The notes beneath the pieces were generated by a model, which made no database searches, was not told where the DNA came from, and was given only the letters and a program-made list of their open reading frames with translations. DNA of 31,030 nucleotides, taken from contig MFRX01000001.1 of assembly GCA_001784725.1 (NCBI GenBank), positions 58,825 through 89,854 of the forward strand, read 5' to 3'. This document shows, one piece after another, positions 22,777-28,460 of the stretch. Every line of letters starts with the position of its first letter. Position 1 is the stretch's first letter. The translations under genes were made by a program, and so were the position numbers. Origin of the DNA: Candidatus Moranbacteria bacterium RIFCSPHIGHO2_02_FULL_40_12b. GTDB lineage: Bacteria; Patescibacteriota; Minisyncoccia; Moranbacterales; 2-12-FULL-40-10.

Positions 22777-24086
22777 CTACAATAATTTTACTAACAAATA
22801 TTATAGGAATTATTTTTTTGATTTTTCTCTTTTTCAAGAATAAAAAATCAGATAATACCGATCAAATAATTAAGGCAGTTGAAGAGTTTTTTGATAAAAA
22901 TGAAAGAGGATTAAAAGAGGAAATGTCTTTGAGTAGAAAGGAGGCGGCAGATTCAGAAAAAAGATTACGGGAAGAGCTTTCAAGTCTTTTTAAAGGTTTC
23001 GGTGATTCTTTTGACAAAAGAATGTCTGAATTTGCAAGTACTCAAAACAAAAACTTCGAAGGTTTTTCAATAAAACTTACCGAATTGATTGATAAGAATG
23101 ATGTTAAAATGGAAAAGGTTAGAGAGGTAGTAGAGAAAAAATTAGAATCTTTGCAAAAAGACAACAGTGAAAAACTTGAGGCTATGCGTGTAACTGTTGA
23201 TGAAAAATTACACGCCACGCTAGAAAAAAGATTCGGAGAATCATTTAAACTTGTCAGCGATCGCCTTGATCTTGTCCACAAGGGTCTTGGTGAAATGCAA
23301 GTATTAGCTAGTGGTGTCGGTGATTTAAAGAAAGTTCTAAGTAATGTAAAAACTAGAGGTACTTGGGGTGAGGCGCAACTTGGTAATCTCATAGAGGAGA
23401 TATTCACACCAGATCAGTATGAAAAGAATGTAAAAACTAAGAAAACTAGCAAGGAAAATGTTGAGTATGCAATTAAACTTCCAGGGAATGAAGATGGCAA
23501 ACATATCTGGTTGCCCATAGATGCAAAATTTCCACTTGAGGATTATCAAAAACTTATCGAAGCACAGGATCGGGGTGATATAATCTCGGTAGAGGAGTTT
23601 GGTAAGTCACTAGAAAATAGGATTAAAGCGGAAGCGAAAGATATTCGTGATAAATATATTGACATACCGAATACTACAGATTTTGGGATTTTATTTGTTC
23701 CGACAGAAAGTCTATACGCTGAAATATTAAGAAGACCTGGATTATATGAATTATTAAGGAAAGATTACAAGGTTATTATTACTGGACCAACAACTATCCA
23801 GGTTATATTAAACAGCTTACAAGTCGGCTTTAGAACGTTGAATATCCAAAAAAGATCTGGCGAAGTTTGGACAGTATTATCTACAATTAAGAATGAGTTT
23901 GGTAAGTTTGGTGATTTATTGGAAAAGACTCATAAAAAAATACAGGAAGCAGGAAATACCATTGAAGATGCAGTTACTAAGACTAGAACGATTGAAAAGA
24001 AGTTAAACAAGGTTCAAGATCTTCCTGTTGCAGAAGCAGAAATATTAGTATTAAAGGCACCAGACGAAGAAAGTCCCTTGTCTTAA
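22773..24086 (+). CDS. rmuC: RmuC-family DNA recombination protein
   Basis: This 437-residue protein has an N-terminal membrane helix (about 3-21) and a long coiled coil (about 25-170). The RmuC core (about 175-400) has GVGDLKKVLSNVKTRGTWGE, then the nuclease-like WLPIDAKFPLEDY, then FGILFVPTESLYAEI. RmuC limits recombination at inverted repeats in E. coli and has a PD-(D/E)xK-like nuclease core. Length is typical. The start overlaps the end of the ATPase gene (ATGA at 22773-22776), so it is translationally coupled to it and not a chance neighbour. This suggests it acts with the ATPase in the defence module. It is the last gene before repeat Y. Confidence 0.93.
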   Translation: MTTIILLTNIIGIIFLIFLFFKNKKSDNTDQIIKAVEEFFDKNERGLKEEMSLSRKEAADSEKRLREELSSLFKGFGDSFDKRMSEFASTQNKNFEGFSIKLTELIDKNDVKMEKVREVVEKKLESLQKDNSEKLEAMRVTVDEKLHATLEKRFGESFKLVSDRLDLVHKGLGEMQVLASGVGDLKKVLSNVKTRGTWGEAQLGNLIEEIFTPDQYEKNVKTKKTSKENVEYAIKLPGNEDGKHIWLPIDAKFPLEDYQKLIEAQDRGDIISVEEFGKSLENRIKAEAKDIRDKYIDIPNTTDFGILFVPTESLYAEILRRPGLYELLRKDYKVIITGPTTIQVILNSLQVGFRTLNIQKRSGEVWTVLSTIKNEFGKFGDLLEKTHKKIQEAGNTIEDAVTKTRTIEKKLNKVQDLPVAEAEILVLKAPDEESPLS

Positions 24087-24104
24087 TTGTATATTACAAA
24101 TTAA

Positions 24105-24322
24105 GGCGGTGCGCCAATGATATTGGCACGCTCTCCAAATCTGCTGAAAAAAAAGGGCAGTCCCCGCCTTCGCCTCTCGGCTTCGGACGGGCAGGCGAGC
24201 GAGGGCGAGGCGGAAGGGGGGTGTGGGGGAAATTCCGCCACGCCAGAGCGATTGGATTTCAGAATTCGCAGTCCGGATTTTCGCTCGAAAAAGGTTCGAG
24301 CTTCGTTCAGTAATTGCGACCA
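24105..24322. repeat. Structured noncoding repeat Y, right boundary of the restriction block
   Basis: The opening hairpin is 24105-24130 (stem GCGCCAA/TTGGCAC, loop TGATA). The middle is GC-rich and palindromic (GCCTTCGCC near 24169 and complementary GGCGAGGCGG near 24204). The closing 30 bases are at 24293-24322, ending GCGACCA. The same ends occur in repeat X at 17831-18069, and the middle differs. It begins 18 bases after the rmuC stop codon. Confidence 0.8.
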
Positions 24323-24343
24323 ATTCAGATATTTTAAAATAAT

Positions 24344-24856
24344 ATGTTTGTCGCTTTAATTATTTTTATTTTATATTTAATAATCTCCATAGTGGCGATA
24401 TTTTTCATCGCGACTTTATTTTTCGGCGCGCCCTTTGTCCCAAGTAAGAATAAGACCGTTAAAAATATCGTGGAATTTTCTAACGCGCAGGAAGGACAGA
24501 AAGTGGCGGATCTGGGAGCGGGAGACGGGAGAATCATAATCGCTTTTGCCAGGCGCGGGATTGAAGCGCACGGTTTTGAAATAAACCCTTTTCTTGTTTT
24601 GGCGGCGCGGAGAAAAATATCAAAAGAAAATCTGGAAGGAAAAGCGGTAATGCACTGGAAAAGTTTCTGGGGCGCGGATTTGTCGTCTTTTGATATATCC
24701 GTCATTTATGGATTCGGCCATATTATGGGCCGGCTGGAAAAGAAACTGCGAAGAGAGCTGAAATCAGGAGCGAAAGTGGTTGCCAGCGTTTTTTCTTTTC
24801 CCAAATGGAAGCATGAAAAAAAACAGGGAATTCTTTGTTTGTACATTCATAGCTGA
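24344..24856 (+). CDS. Membrane-anchored class I SAM methyltransferase (FAM173/ATPSCKMT-like)
   Basis: This 170-residue protein has an N-terminal hydrophobic helix (about 3-30, LIIFILYLIISIVAIFFIAT). A Rossmann-type methyltransferase domain follows: motif I VADLGAGDGRIIIAFARRG (about 55-73) and motif II HGFEINPFLVLAARRK. The layout and the D-L-G-x-G-D-G-R motif recall the small membrane-anchored protein-lysine methyltransferases of the FAM173 group, one of which modifies the ATP synthase c-ring. The substrate here is unknown. GC content returns to core level, so the gene lies outside the accessory island. No Shine-Dalgarno is visible. Confidence 0.75.
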   Translation: MFVALIIFILYLIISIVAIFFIATLFFGAPFVPSKNKTVKNIVEFSNAQEGQKVADLGAGDGRIIIAFARRGIEAHGFEINPFLVLAARRKISKENLEGKAVMHWKSFWGADLSSFDISVIYGFGHIMGRLEKKLRRELKSGAKVVASVFSFPKWKHEKKQGILCLYIHS

Positions 24857-24931
24857 ATCAGGAAAGAATAAAAATGACTGATTATTGTAGTAAGGACTAG
24901 GGGAATAAATTTTGGAAGGGAGGTGTGGAAT

Positions 24932-25144
24932 ATGAAAAAAATGAACGCTTTGGAATGGATAACCATGATTCTTATAATAATCGGCGGTTTAAACTGGGGT
25001 TTGGTGGGCTTTTTTAATTTTGATCTCATAAAAACCATCTTCGGGGATATGACTATAATCTCAAGAATTGTTTATGCTCTAGTAGGACTGTCGGCGGTCT
25101 ATGCCCTTCTAAACATTCCGGGCATGAAAAAGCAGGAAGAATAA
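24932..25144 (+). CDS. DUF378 family small membrane protein
   Basis: This 70-residue protein with two membrane helices has the family signature ALEWITMILIIIGGLNWGLVG, FFNFDLIKTIFG, and RIVYALVGLSAVYALL. DUF378 proteins (YuzA-type) are widespread and uncharacterised. ATG 24932 is preceded by the strong Shine-Dalgarno GGGAGGTG at 24918-24925; a GTG at 24923 in the same frame would overlap that site and is rejected. It is followed by an intrinsic terminator. Confidence 0.9.
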   Translation: MKKMNALEWITMILIIIGGLNWGLVGFFNFDLIKTIFGDMTIISRIVYALVGLSAVYALLNIPGMKKQEE

Positions 25145-25189
25145 ATTTCCTACCCGTCAAATAAACAGCAATAAATGAATGGTAGATAA

Positions 25190-25216
25190 AAGCCAAATTT
25201 TTGGCTGTTTTATTTT
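25190..25216 (+). terminator. Intrinsic terminator after the DUF378 gene
   Basis: Stem AGCCA/TGGCT (25191-25206) extended by A-T pairs, followed by GTTTTATTTTA. Confidence 0.7.
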
Positions 25217-25232
25217 ATGAGAATGGATTTTG

Positions 25233-25303
25233 ACCCCGTTAGAAACATACCTTCCGACTTGCCATAATCGGGTTTCATGTGCCGCGCGAATTTCTAACGG
25301 GGT
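25233..25303. repeat. Inverted repeat with ACCCCGTTAGAAA arms
   Basis: Perfect 13-base arms ACCCCGTTAGAAA (25233-25245) and TTTCTAACGGGGT (25291-25303) flank a 45-base centre that holds a smaller CCGA/TCGG dyad. The right arm runs directly into the -35 box of the next promoter. It may be a dispersed repeat or the operator/leader of that promoter. The remainder of this 261-base gap shows no gene. Confidence 0.75.
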
Positions 25304-25330
25304 TGACACCTCCTGCTTTTGTGCTAATAT
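25303..25330 (+). promoter_or_regulatory. Sigma-70 promoter for the 71-residue gene
   Basis: TTGACA (25303-25308), 16-base spacer, TAATAT (25325-25330) with a preceding TGC (extended -10). It is almost the same as the nusA promoter. Its -35 box overlaps the last base of the inverted repeat. Confidence 0.75.
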
Positions 25331-25405
25331 GGATGGAGCATCTTAAAAATATAAAACGGAAAAATTATAAATTATTAATTCTTATTAAAAACAAGGAGGA
25401 ATGAA

Positions 25406-25621
25406 ATGGCAATGATAGAAACGAAAGATATAATTGCGATGGAAGAAGGGGATATCAAGAAGTTTTTGAGAAAGGCAATAGAAAAGTTACAGGAATACAA
25501 AGAACATCTCAAAAAGGGCGAAACAAAAAAAGCAGAAAAAGCGCTTATCAGCGCATCGGAATTCTTTGGCAGTTTGGGTGTGGAAACAAATATCCTGGCG
25601 GATATTGTGGGAAAAAAATAA
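25406..25621 (+). CDS. Small helical protein of unknown function
   Basis: This 71-residue protein is charged and appears to form two or three helices (KKFLRKAIEKLQEYKEHLKKGETKKAEKALISASEFFGSLG). No family is recognised. It has a strong Shine-Dalgarno (AAGGAGGA at 25393-25400, 5 bases before ATG), a near-consensus promoter and a terminator at 25668. It is therefore a well-expressed single-gene unit, which argues against a chance ORF. The helix pair separated by a KKGET turn is reminiscent of small four-helix or TPR-like proteins. Confidence 0.7.
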   Translation: MAMIETKDIIAMEEGDIKKFLRKAIEKLQEYKEHLKKGETKKAEKALISASEFFGSLGVETNILADIVGKK

Positions 25622-25667
25622 AAGGAGGAAAAATAATCTTTAATAAAGAGATAATGAGATTCTAAGG

Positions 25668-25697
25668 GGAGCCAGTTTTTATTAAGCTGGCTCTTTT
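25668..25697 (+). terminator. Intrinsic terminator after the 71-residue gene
   Basis: Stem GAGCCAG / CTGGCTC with an 11-base loop, followed by TTTTGATTTT. Confidence 0.8.
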
Positions 25698-25744
25698 GAT
25701 TTTGTGAATTTTTAGTGGTAGGATTGCAGTATAAAGTCATTGAA

Positions 25745-26005
25745 ATGAAAAAAATTCTGGCTGCCATATTATTTATTATTCTTTATCTTTCAGTACTCAA
25801 TGTTTTTATTGAGGGCGCGGTGGGCATTGTTCCGGAAAACAAATTTTGCCTGGGAATTGAACTTAGCAAAAAAAACTATATTATCAATAAATCACCAGAA
25901 GGAAATTTGGGGATAAAATATCCGTTTCCCATCCGGTATAAAGTGGCAGACAAAAATCAGGATTTGATCTATTGTCTGGGAAAGAATTTTGATAATTATA
26001 GGTAG
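25745..26005 (+). CDS. Small secreted or membrane-anchored protein of unknown function
   Basis: The chosen ATG 25745 gives 86 residues beginning MKKILAAILFIILYLSVLNVF, a signal peptide or anchor. An in-frame GTG at 25715 would add ten residues ahead of it and is less likely. The mature part has two Cys (FCLGIEL and IYCLG) that could pair, and no recognised domain. It lies 12 bases before a small basic ORF. Ribosome-site evidence is weak. Confidence 0.55.
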   Translation: MKKILAAILFIILYLSVLNVFIEGAVGIVPENKFCLGIELSKKNYIINKSPEGNLGIKYPFPIRYKVADKNQDLIYCLGKNFDNYR

Positions 26006-26017
26006 GCATTGGGATAT

Positions 26018-26137
26018 ATGAGGAAAAAAATTACCAGAGCCGAAAAAAGAGAGAAAAAGAAGCCGAAAATGCGGGTTTCCGGAAAAAGCGTTTTCAAGAT
26101 CAGGGAGATAATAATCAAAAAAGCCAAAGGCGAATAA
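26018..26137 (+). CDS. 39-residue very basic protein of unknown function
   Basis: The frame gives MRKKITRAEKREKKKPKM, then RVSGKSVFKIREIIIKKAKGE. Seventeen of 39 residues are Lys or Arg, and the last part is a likely amphipathic helix. The size and charge suggest an RNA- or ribosome-associated protein. I believe similar short basic ORFs occur in other CPR genomes, but I cannot check this here. It is followed by an intrinsic terminator at 26188. No clear Shine-Dalgarno. Confidence 0.55.
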   Translation: MRKKITRAEKREKKKPKMRVSGKSVFKIREIIIKKAKGE

Positions 26138-26187
26138 AATAAGAAATTATTGCAGATTTTTTTATGACAAGGTTAGGCGCTTAGGGA

Positions 26188-26218
26188 AAATACCAGTCAA
26201 AAACTGGTGTTTTCTTTT
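26188..26218 (+). terminator. Intrinsic terminator before the copper operon
   Basis: Stem TACCAGT/ACTGGTG extended by A-T pairs, loop CAAAA, then TTTCTTTT. Confidence 0.8.
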
Positions 26219-26233
26219 GCCGCCATGGAATAT

Positions 26234-26261
26234 TTGACATCTTTACGGGGTAGTATATACT
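26234..26261 (+). promoter_or_regulatory. Sigma-70 promoter of the copper operon
   Basis: TTGACA (26234-26239), 16-base spacer, TATACT (26256-26261). The -10 lies in the perfect 12-base palindrome TAGTATATACTA (26251-26262). The G-tract in the spacer (ACGGGGTAG) and the site just downstream are typical of CsoR-controlled promoters. Confidence 0.75.
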
Positions 26262-26263
26262 AA

Positions 26264-26280
26264 TACCTAGGGGGGAGGTA
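26264..26280. promoter_or_regulatory. Candidate CsoR operator
   Basis: TACCT and AGGTA form a dyad around a run of six G's (TACCTAGGGGGGAGGTA). Known CsoR sites are G/C-tract pseudo-palindromes with A/T-rich flanks overlapping or just after the -10, as here. The GGGAGGT part could also act as a Shine-Dalgarno, but it lies 27 or more bases from any start in the CsoR frame. Confidence 0.5.
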
Positions 26281-26281
26281 G

Positions 26282-26309
26282 CATCCATCCTTTCGCGAAA
26301 GGATGGATG
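26282..26309. repeat. Perfect 28-bp palindrome in the csoR leader
   Basis: CATCCATCCTTTCG is followed directly by its exact complement. It lies between the operator and the csoR coding region, and the in-frame ATG 26307 is inside it. It can form a 12-bp hairpin with a CGCG loop in the mRNA. Confidence 0.85.
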
Positions 26310-26357
26310 AATGCAAAATGCAAAGGTAAAAGTTTAAAATTAATTTTTCATAAAACT

Positions 26358-26624
26358 ATGGAACGAGATAAGGAAATTTTAGTTGGGTTCAAAAAAGCCA
26401 AAAGCCATTTGGAAAAAGTTTTAAAAATGGTGGAAGACAAAGAATATTGCATTGATATTCTACAGCAGAATTTGGCGGTGGTCGGCCTTCTGAAATCGGC
26501 CAATCAAAAACTTCTTGAGCGCCACATCAACAGCTGTTTCACCAATGTGATGAAGGGGACGAACGAAAAAAGAAAAAAAGAAATGATAGAGGAGATACTG
26601 ACTATTAATAAATTAAGCAAATAA
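26358..26624 (+). CDS. csoR: Copper-sensing repressor, CsoR family
   Basis: This 88-residue all-helical repressor releases DNA when it binds Cu(I). The copper ligands are Cys31 (KEYCIDIL), His56 and Cys60 (ERHINSC), with the same 25- and 4-residue spacing as the C-H-C of characterised CsoR proteins. The family pattern is clear in YCIDILQQNLAVVGLLKSAN. The start chosen is ATG 26358 (usual length 85-95). An in-frame ATG at 26307 would add 17 residues and lies in the palindrome. It is first in the copper operon and should repress it and itself. The core HINSC pattern distinguishes it from FrmR and RcnR relatives, which start their motif with an N-terminal His. Confidence 0.9.
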   Translation: MERDKEILVGFKKAKSHLEKVLKMVEDKEYCIDILQQNLAVVGLLKSANQKLLERHINSCFTNVMKGTNEKRKKEMIEEILTINKLSK

Positions 26625-26635
26625 ATTTTATATCA

Positions 26636-26705
26636 TGTCATCTTGAGCGAAGTGTAGCGAAGCCGAAAGATCTAACTAGATTCCCCGACTACGCTCGGAA
26701 TGACA
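26636..26705. repeat. Dispersed repeat with TGTCAT...ATGACA ends, intergenic copy
   Basis: The 70-base unit begins TGTCATCTTGAGCGAAG, has AAAGATCT near its middle, and ends CTACGCTCGGAATGACA. It is an imperfect palindrome of a type that I know as a common dispersed repeat in many bacterial genomes. A second, diverged copy lies in frame inside copA at 29838-29903. Confidence 0.85.
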
Positions 26706-26713
26706 GTGTTTTA

Positions 26714-28096
26714 ATGCAAAAGAAAACTATATACATCAAGGGTATGCACTGCCCGAGCTGTGAAAAACTGCTCAAAGAAGAATTCGACGCTATAAAAGGA
26801 GTGATAGAGGCAAGGGTGGACCGGAAAAACAATTCGGCGGAAATTTTTTATAAAGGAGATGAACCGGATTTTTCGGAAATAAAAAAAACCGCGAAAAAAT
26901 TCGGCTATGACGCGTTTGAATCAAGAGAAGAGCTTAAAAATTCTAATTTGAGACATCGGATGTCTCAAAACAGTTGGATGGATTGGGTGAACGCGGTTCT
27001 TATTGTAGCAGCGCTGCTGTTTGTTTATAAAATTTTCAAAAATTTCGGATTTTTGGATAAAATCGATCTCAAAAGTGAAGAAGTAACTCTGGGCATCGCT
27101 TTTCTGGTGGGACTAGTGGCTTCAATTTCAACGTGCCTCGCGGTAGTTGGATCAGTCGTAATCGCTTTTGGGGAAAAATACAAAAGCAATGGCGGCGGAT
27201 TTTTCGAAAGCGCGGTAAAGCCGAATTTGTTTTTTCATATCGGGCGGCTGGCGACATTTTTCGCGCTCGGCGGAGTGTTAGGAACACTCGGAGGGAAAAT
27301 CAGCATTAGCGGGAACTTTGTTTCAGTTTTTACCATTACAATCGCGGTGGTTATGGGTTGGCTGGGGCTTAATATTTTGGGGTTAGCTCCTTCTATGTCC
27401 AATCTTGGAATCCGGATGCCGGGAAAACTAACCAGCAAATGGAGCAAACTCAAGGAATCCGAGCATAAGGCGGCGCCATTTCTTCTGGGCGGCTTAAGTT
27501 TTTTTCTACCCTGCGGATTTACCCAGAGCATGCAGATTTTCGCTTTGACTTCCGGAAGTTTTTGGGCGGGAGGAATGACGCTCCTTATTTTCTCCCTGGG
27601 CACAATGCCGGCGCTATTGATTCTGGGAGTGACCACTTCATGGACCAAAGGACAAAAAATGGCCGTTTTCCAGAAAGTAGCCGGAGTCATAGTTTTAATT
27701 TTCGCTATTTACACTTTCCAGTCGGGATTGGCGCTTAAAGGGGTGAAGACGGATGTCATTTCAACTGACAAACAACGAACAACAAGCAACGAACAACAAG
27801 CAACGAACAATATTAAGAATAACGCGAAAGAAGAACAAGTCGTGGAGACAAAACTCACCTATAATGGTTATGAACCGGCGGTAATCAAAATCAAAAAAGG
27901 AATTCCGGTGAAGTTTATTATTAAAGGGGATCAAGTTTCCGGCTGTACCAATCGGATCATCATTCCCTCGCTCAATATTGCCAAGAATATTGGCTATGGG
28001 GAGAATGTCATCCGATTCAACGCTCCTGACAAAGCCGGGACGATTTATTTTTCCTGCTGGATGGGGATGGTACGTGGCAAGTTTATTGTGGAATAA
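26714..28096 (+). CDS. Copper-handling fusion: HMA, TauE/SafE-type membrane domain and cupredoxin
   Basis: This 460-residue protein has three parts. Residues 1-68 are an HMA metal-binding domain with GMHCPSC (Cys13, Cys16). About 95-345 is a multi-helix membrane domain of the TauE/SafE or DsbD-related type (STCLAVVGSVVIAFG, then LGGLSFFLPCGFTQ). About 375-460 is a cupredoxin-like domain (GYEPAVIKIKKGIPVKF, SGCTNRIIIP, YFSCWMGM). Cys411, Cys448 and Met450 or Met452 are candidate copper ligands. The domains probably pass Cu(I) across or along the membrane. A 23-base palindrome (residues about 78-86) and a 14-base tandem repeat (residues 354-366) lie in the linkers between domains. It follows csoR in the operon. 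Confidence 0.85.
   Translation: MQKKTIYIKGMHCPSCEKLLKEEFDAIKGVIEARVDRKNNSAEIFYKGDEPDFSEIKKTAKKFGYDAFESREELKNSNLRHRMSQNSWMDWVNAVLIVAALLFVYKIFKNFGFLDKIDLKSEEVTLGIAFLVGLVASISTCLAVVGSVVIAFGEKYKSNGGGFFESAVKPNLFFHIGRLATFFALGGVLGTLGGKISISGNFVSVFTITIAVVMGWLGLNILGLAPSMSNLGIRMPGKLTSKWSKLKESEHKAAPFLLGGLSFFLPCGFTQSMQIFALTSGSFWAGGMTLLIFSLGTMPALLILGVTTSWTKGQKMAVFQKVAGVIVLIFAIYTFQSGLALKGVKTDVISTDKQRTTSNEQQATNNIKNNAKEEQVVETKLTYNGYEPAVIKIKKGIPVKFIIKGDQVSGCTNRIIIPSLNIAKNIGYGENVIRFNAPDKAGTIYFSCWMGMVRGKFIVE
26947..26969. repeat. Palindrome of the GACATCSGATGTC family inside a coding region
   Basis: TTTGAGACATC, a central G, then the exact complement. The 15-base core AGACATCGGATGTCT is identical to the arms of the elements at 1853-1944. 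Here it encodes NLRHRMSQ in the linker between the HMA and membrane domains. Confidence 0.85.
27773..27810. repeat. Short tandem repeat in the linker before the cupredoxin domain
   Basis: The 14-base unit CAACGAACAACAAG is repeated 2.7 times. It encodes a Gln/Asn/Thr-rich linker. Because 14 is not a multiple of three, gain or loss of a single unit would shift the reading frame. Confidence 0.8.
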
Positions 28097-28099
28097 AAA

Positions 28100-28175
28100 T
28101 TTAATTTGTTAATTATTAATTAAAAAATTTTGAATTTCAAATTTAATTAAACTTTGAAATTCACAATTAAACAAA
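28100..28175. repeat. AT-rich inverted-repeat spacer
   Basis: The spacer contains complementary arms TGAATTTCAAA (28131-28141) and TTTGAAATTCA (28153-28163) within a longer degenerate palindrome. It resembles the nusA-hppA spacer. Confidence 0.55.
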
Positions 28176-28178
28176 TAT

Positions 28179-28454
28179 ATGATGTATGGTAATTGGGGAT
28201 ATGGCGCGGGATTTGGTTTTGGCTGGATCTTTATGGTCATATTCTGGGGTCTGATAATTTGGGGAATTATTTCATTGGTCCGTCACGGAGGGTTCGGAGG
28301 GCATGGTTGTTGTGGTATGGGTGGACATGGGGAACATAAACAAGATGATGAAAAGAAAAATAATTCAGCGCTAGATATTTTAAAAGAAAGATATGCCAAA
28401 GGAGAAATCAACAAACAAGAGTATGAGGAAAAGAAAAAAGATCTTTCTAATTAA
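28179..28454 (+). CDS. Small membrane protein with metal-binding-like loop and SHOCT domain
   Basis: This 91-residue protein has a membrane helix (about 10-34, FGFGWIFMVIFWGLIIWGIISLV), then a Gly/His/Cys-rich loop (HGGFGGHGCCGMGGHGEH, about 36-53). It ends with a SHOCT domain (ALDILKERYAKGEINKQEYEEKKKDL). SHOCT is a short C-terminal oligomerisation-type motif of unknown function. Such proteins often sit in copper or heavy-metal operons, and the Cys/His/Met loop could bind copper, but this is inference. Start 28179 or 28182. It is 6 bases before copA. Confidence 0.85.
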   Translation: MMYGNWGYGAGFGFGWIFMVIFWGLIIWGIISLVRHGGFGGHGCCGMGGHGEHKQDDEKKNNSALDILKERYAKGEINKQEYEEKKKDLSN

Positions 28455-28460
28455 AAAAAT

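Noticed and set aside
17831..24322. Integron attC sites with gene cassettes
   Set aside because: The repeats contain long palindromes but not the paired GTTRRRY and RYYYAAC core sites at the proper ends, and there is no integrase gene.
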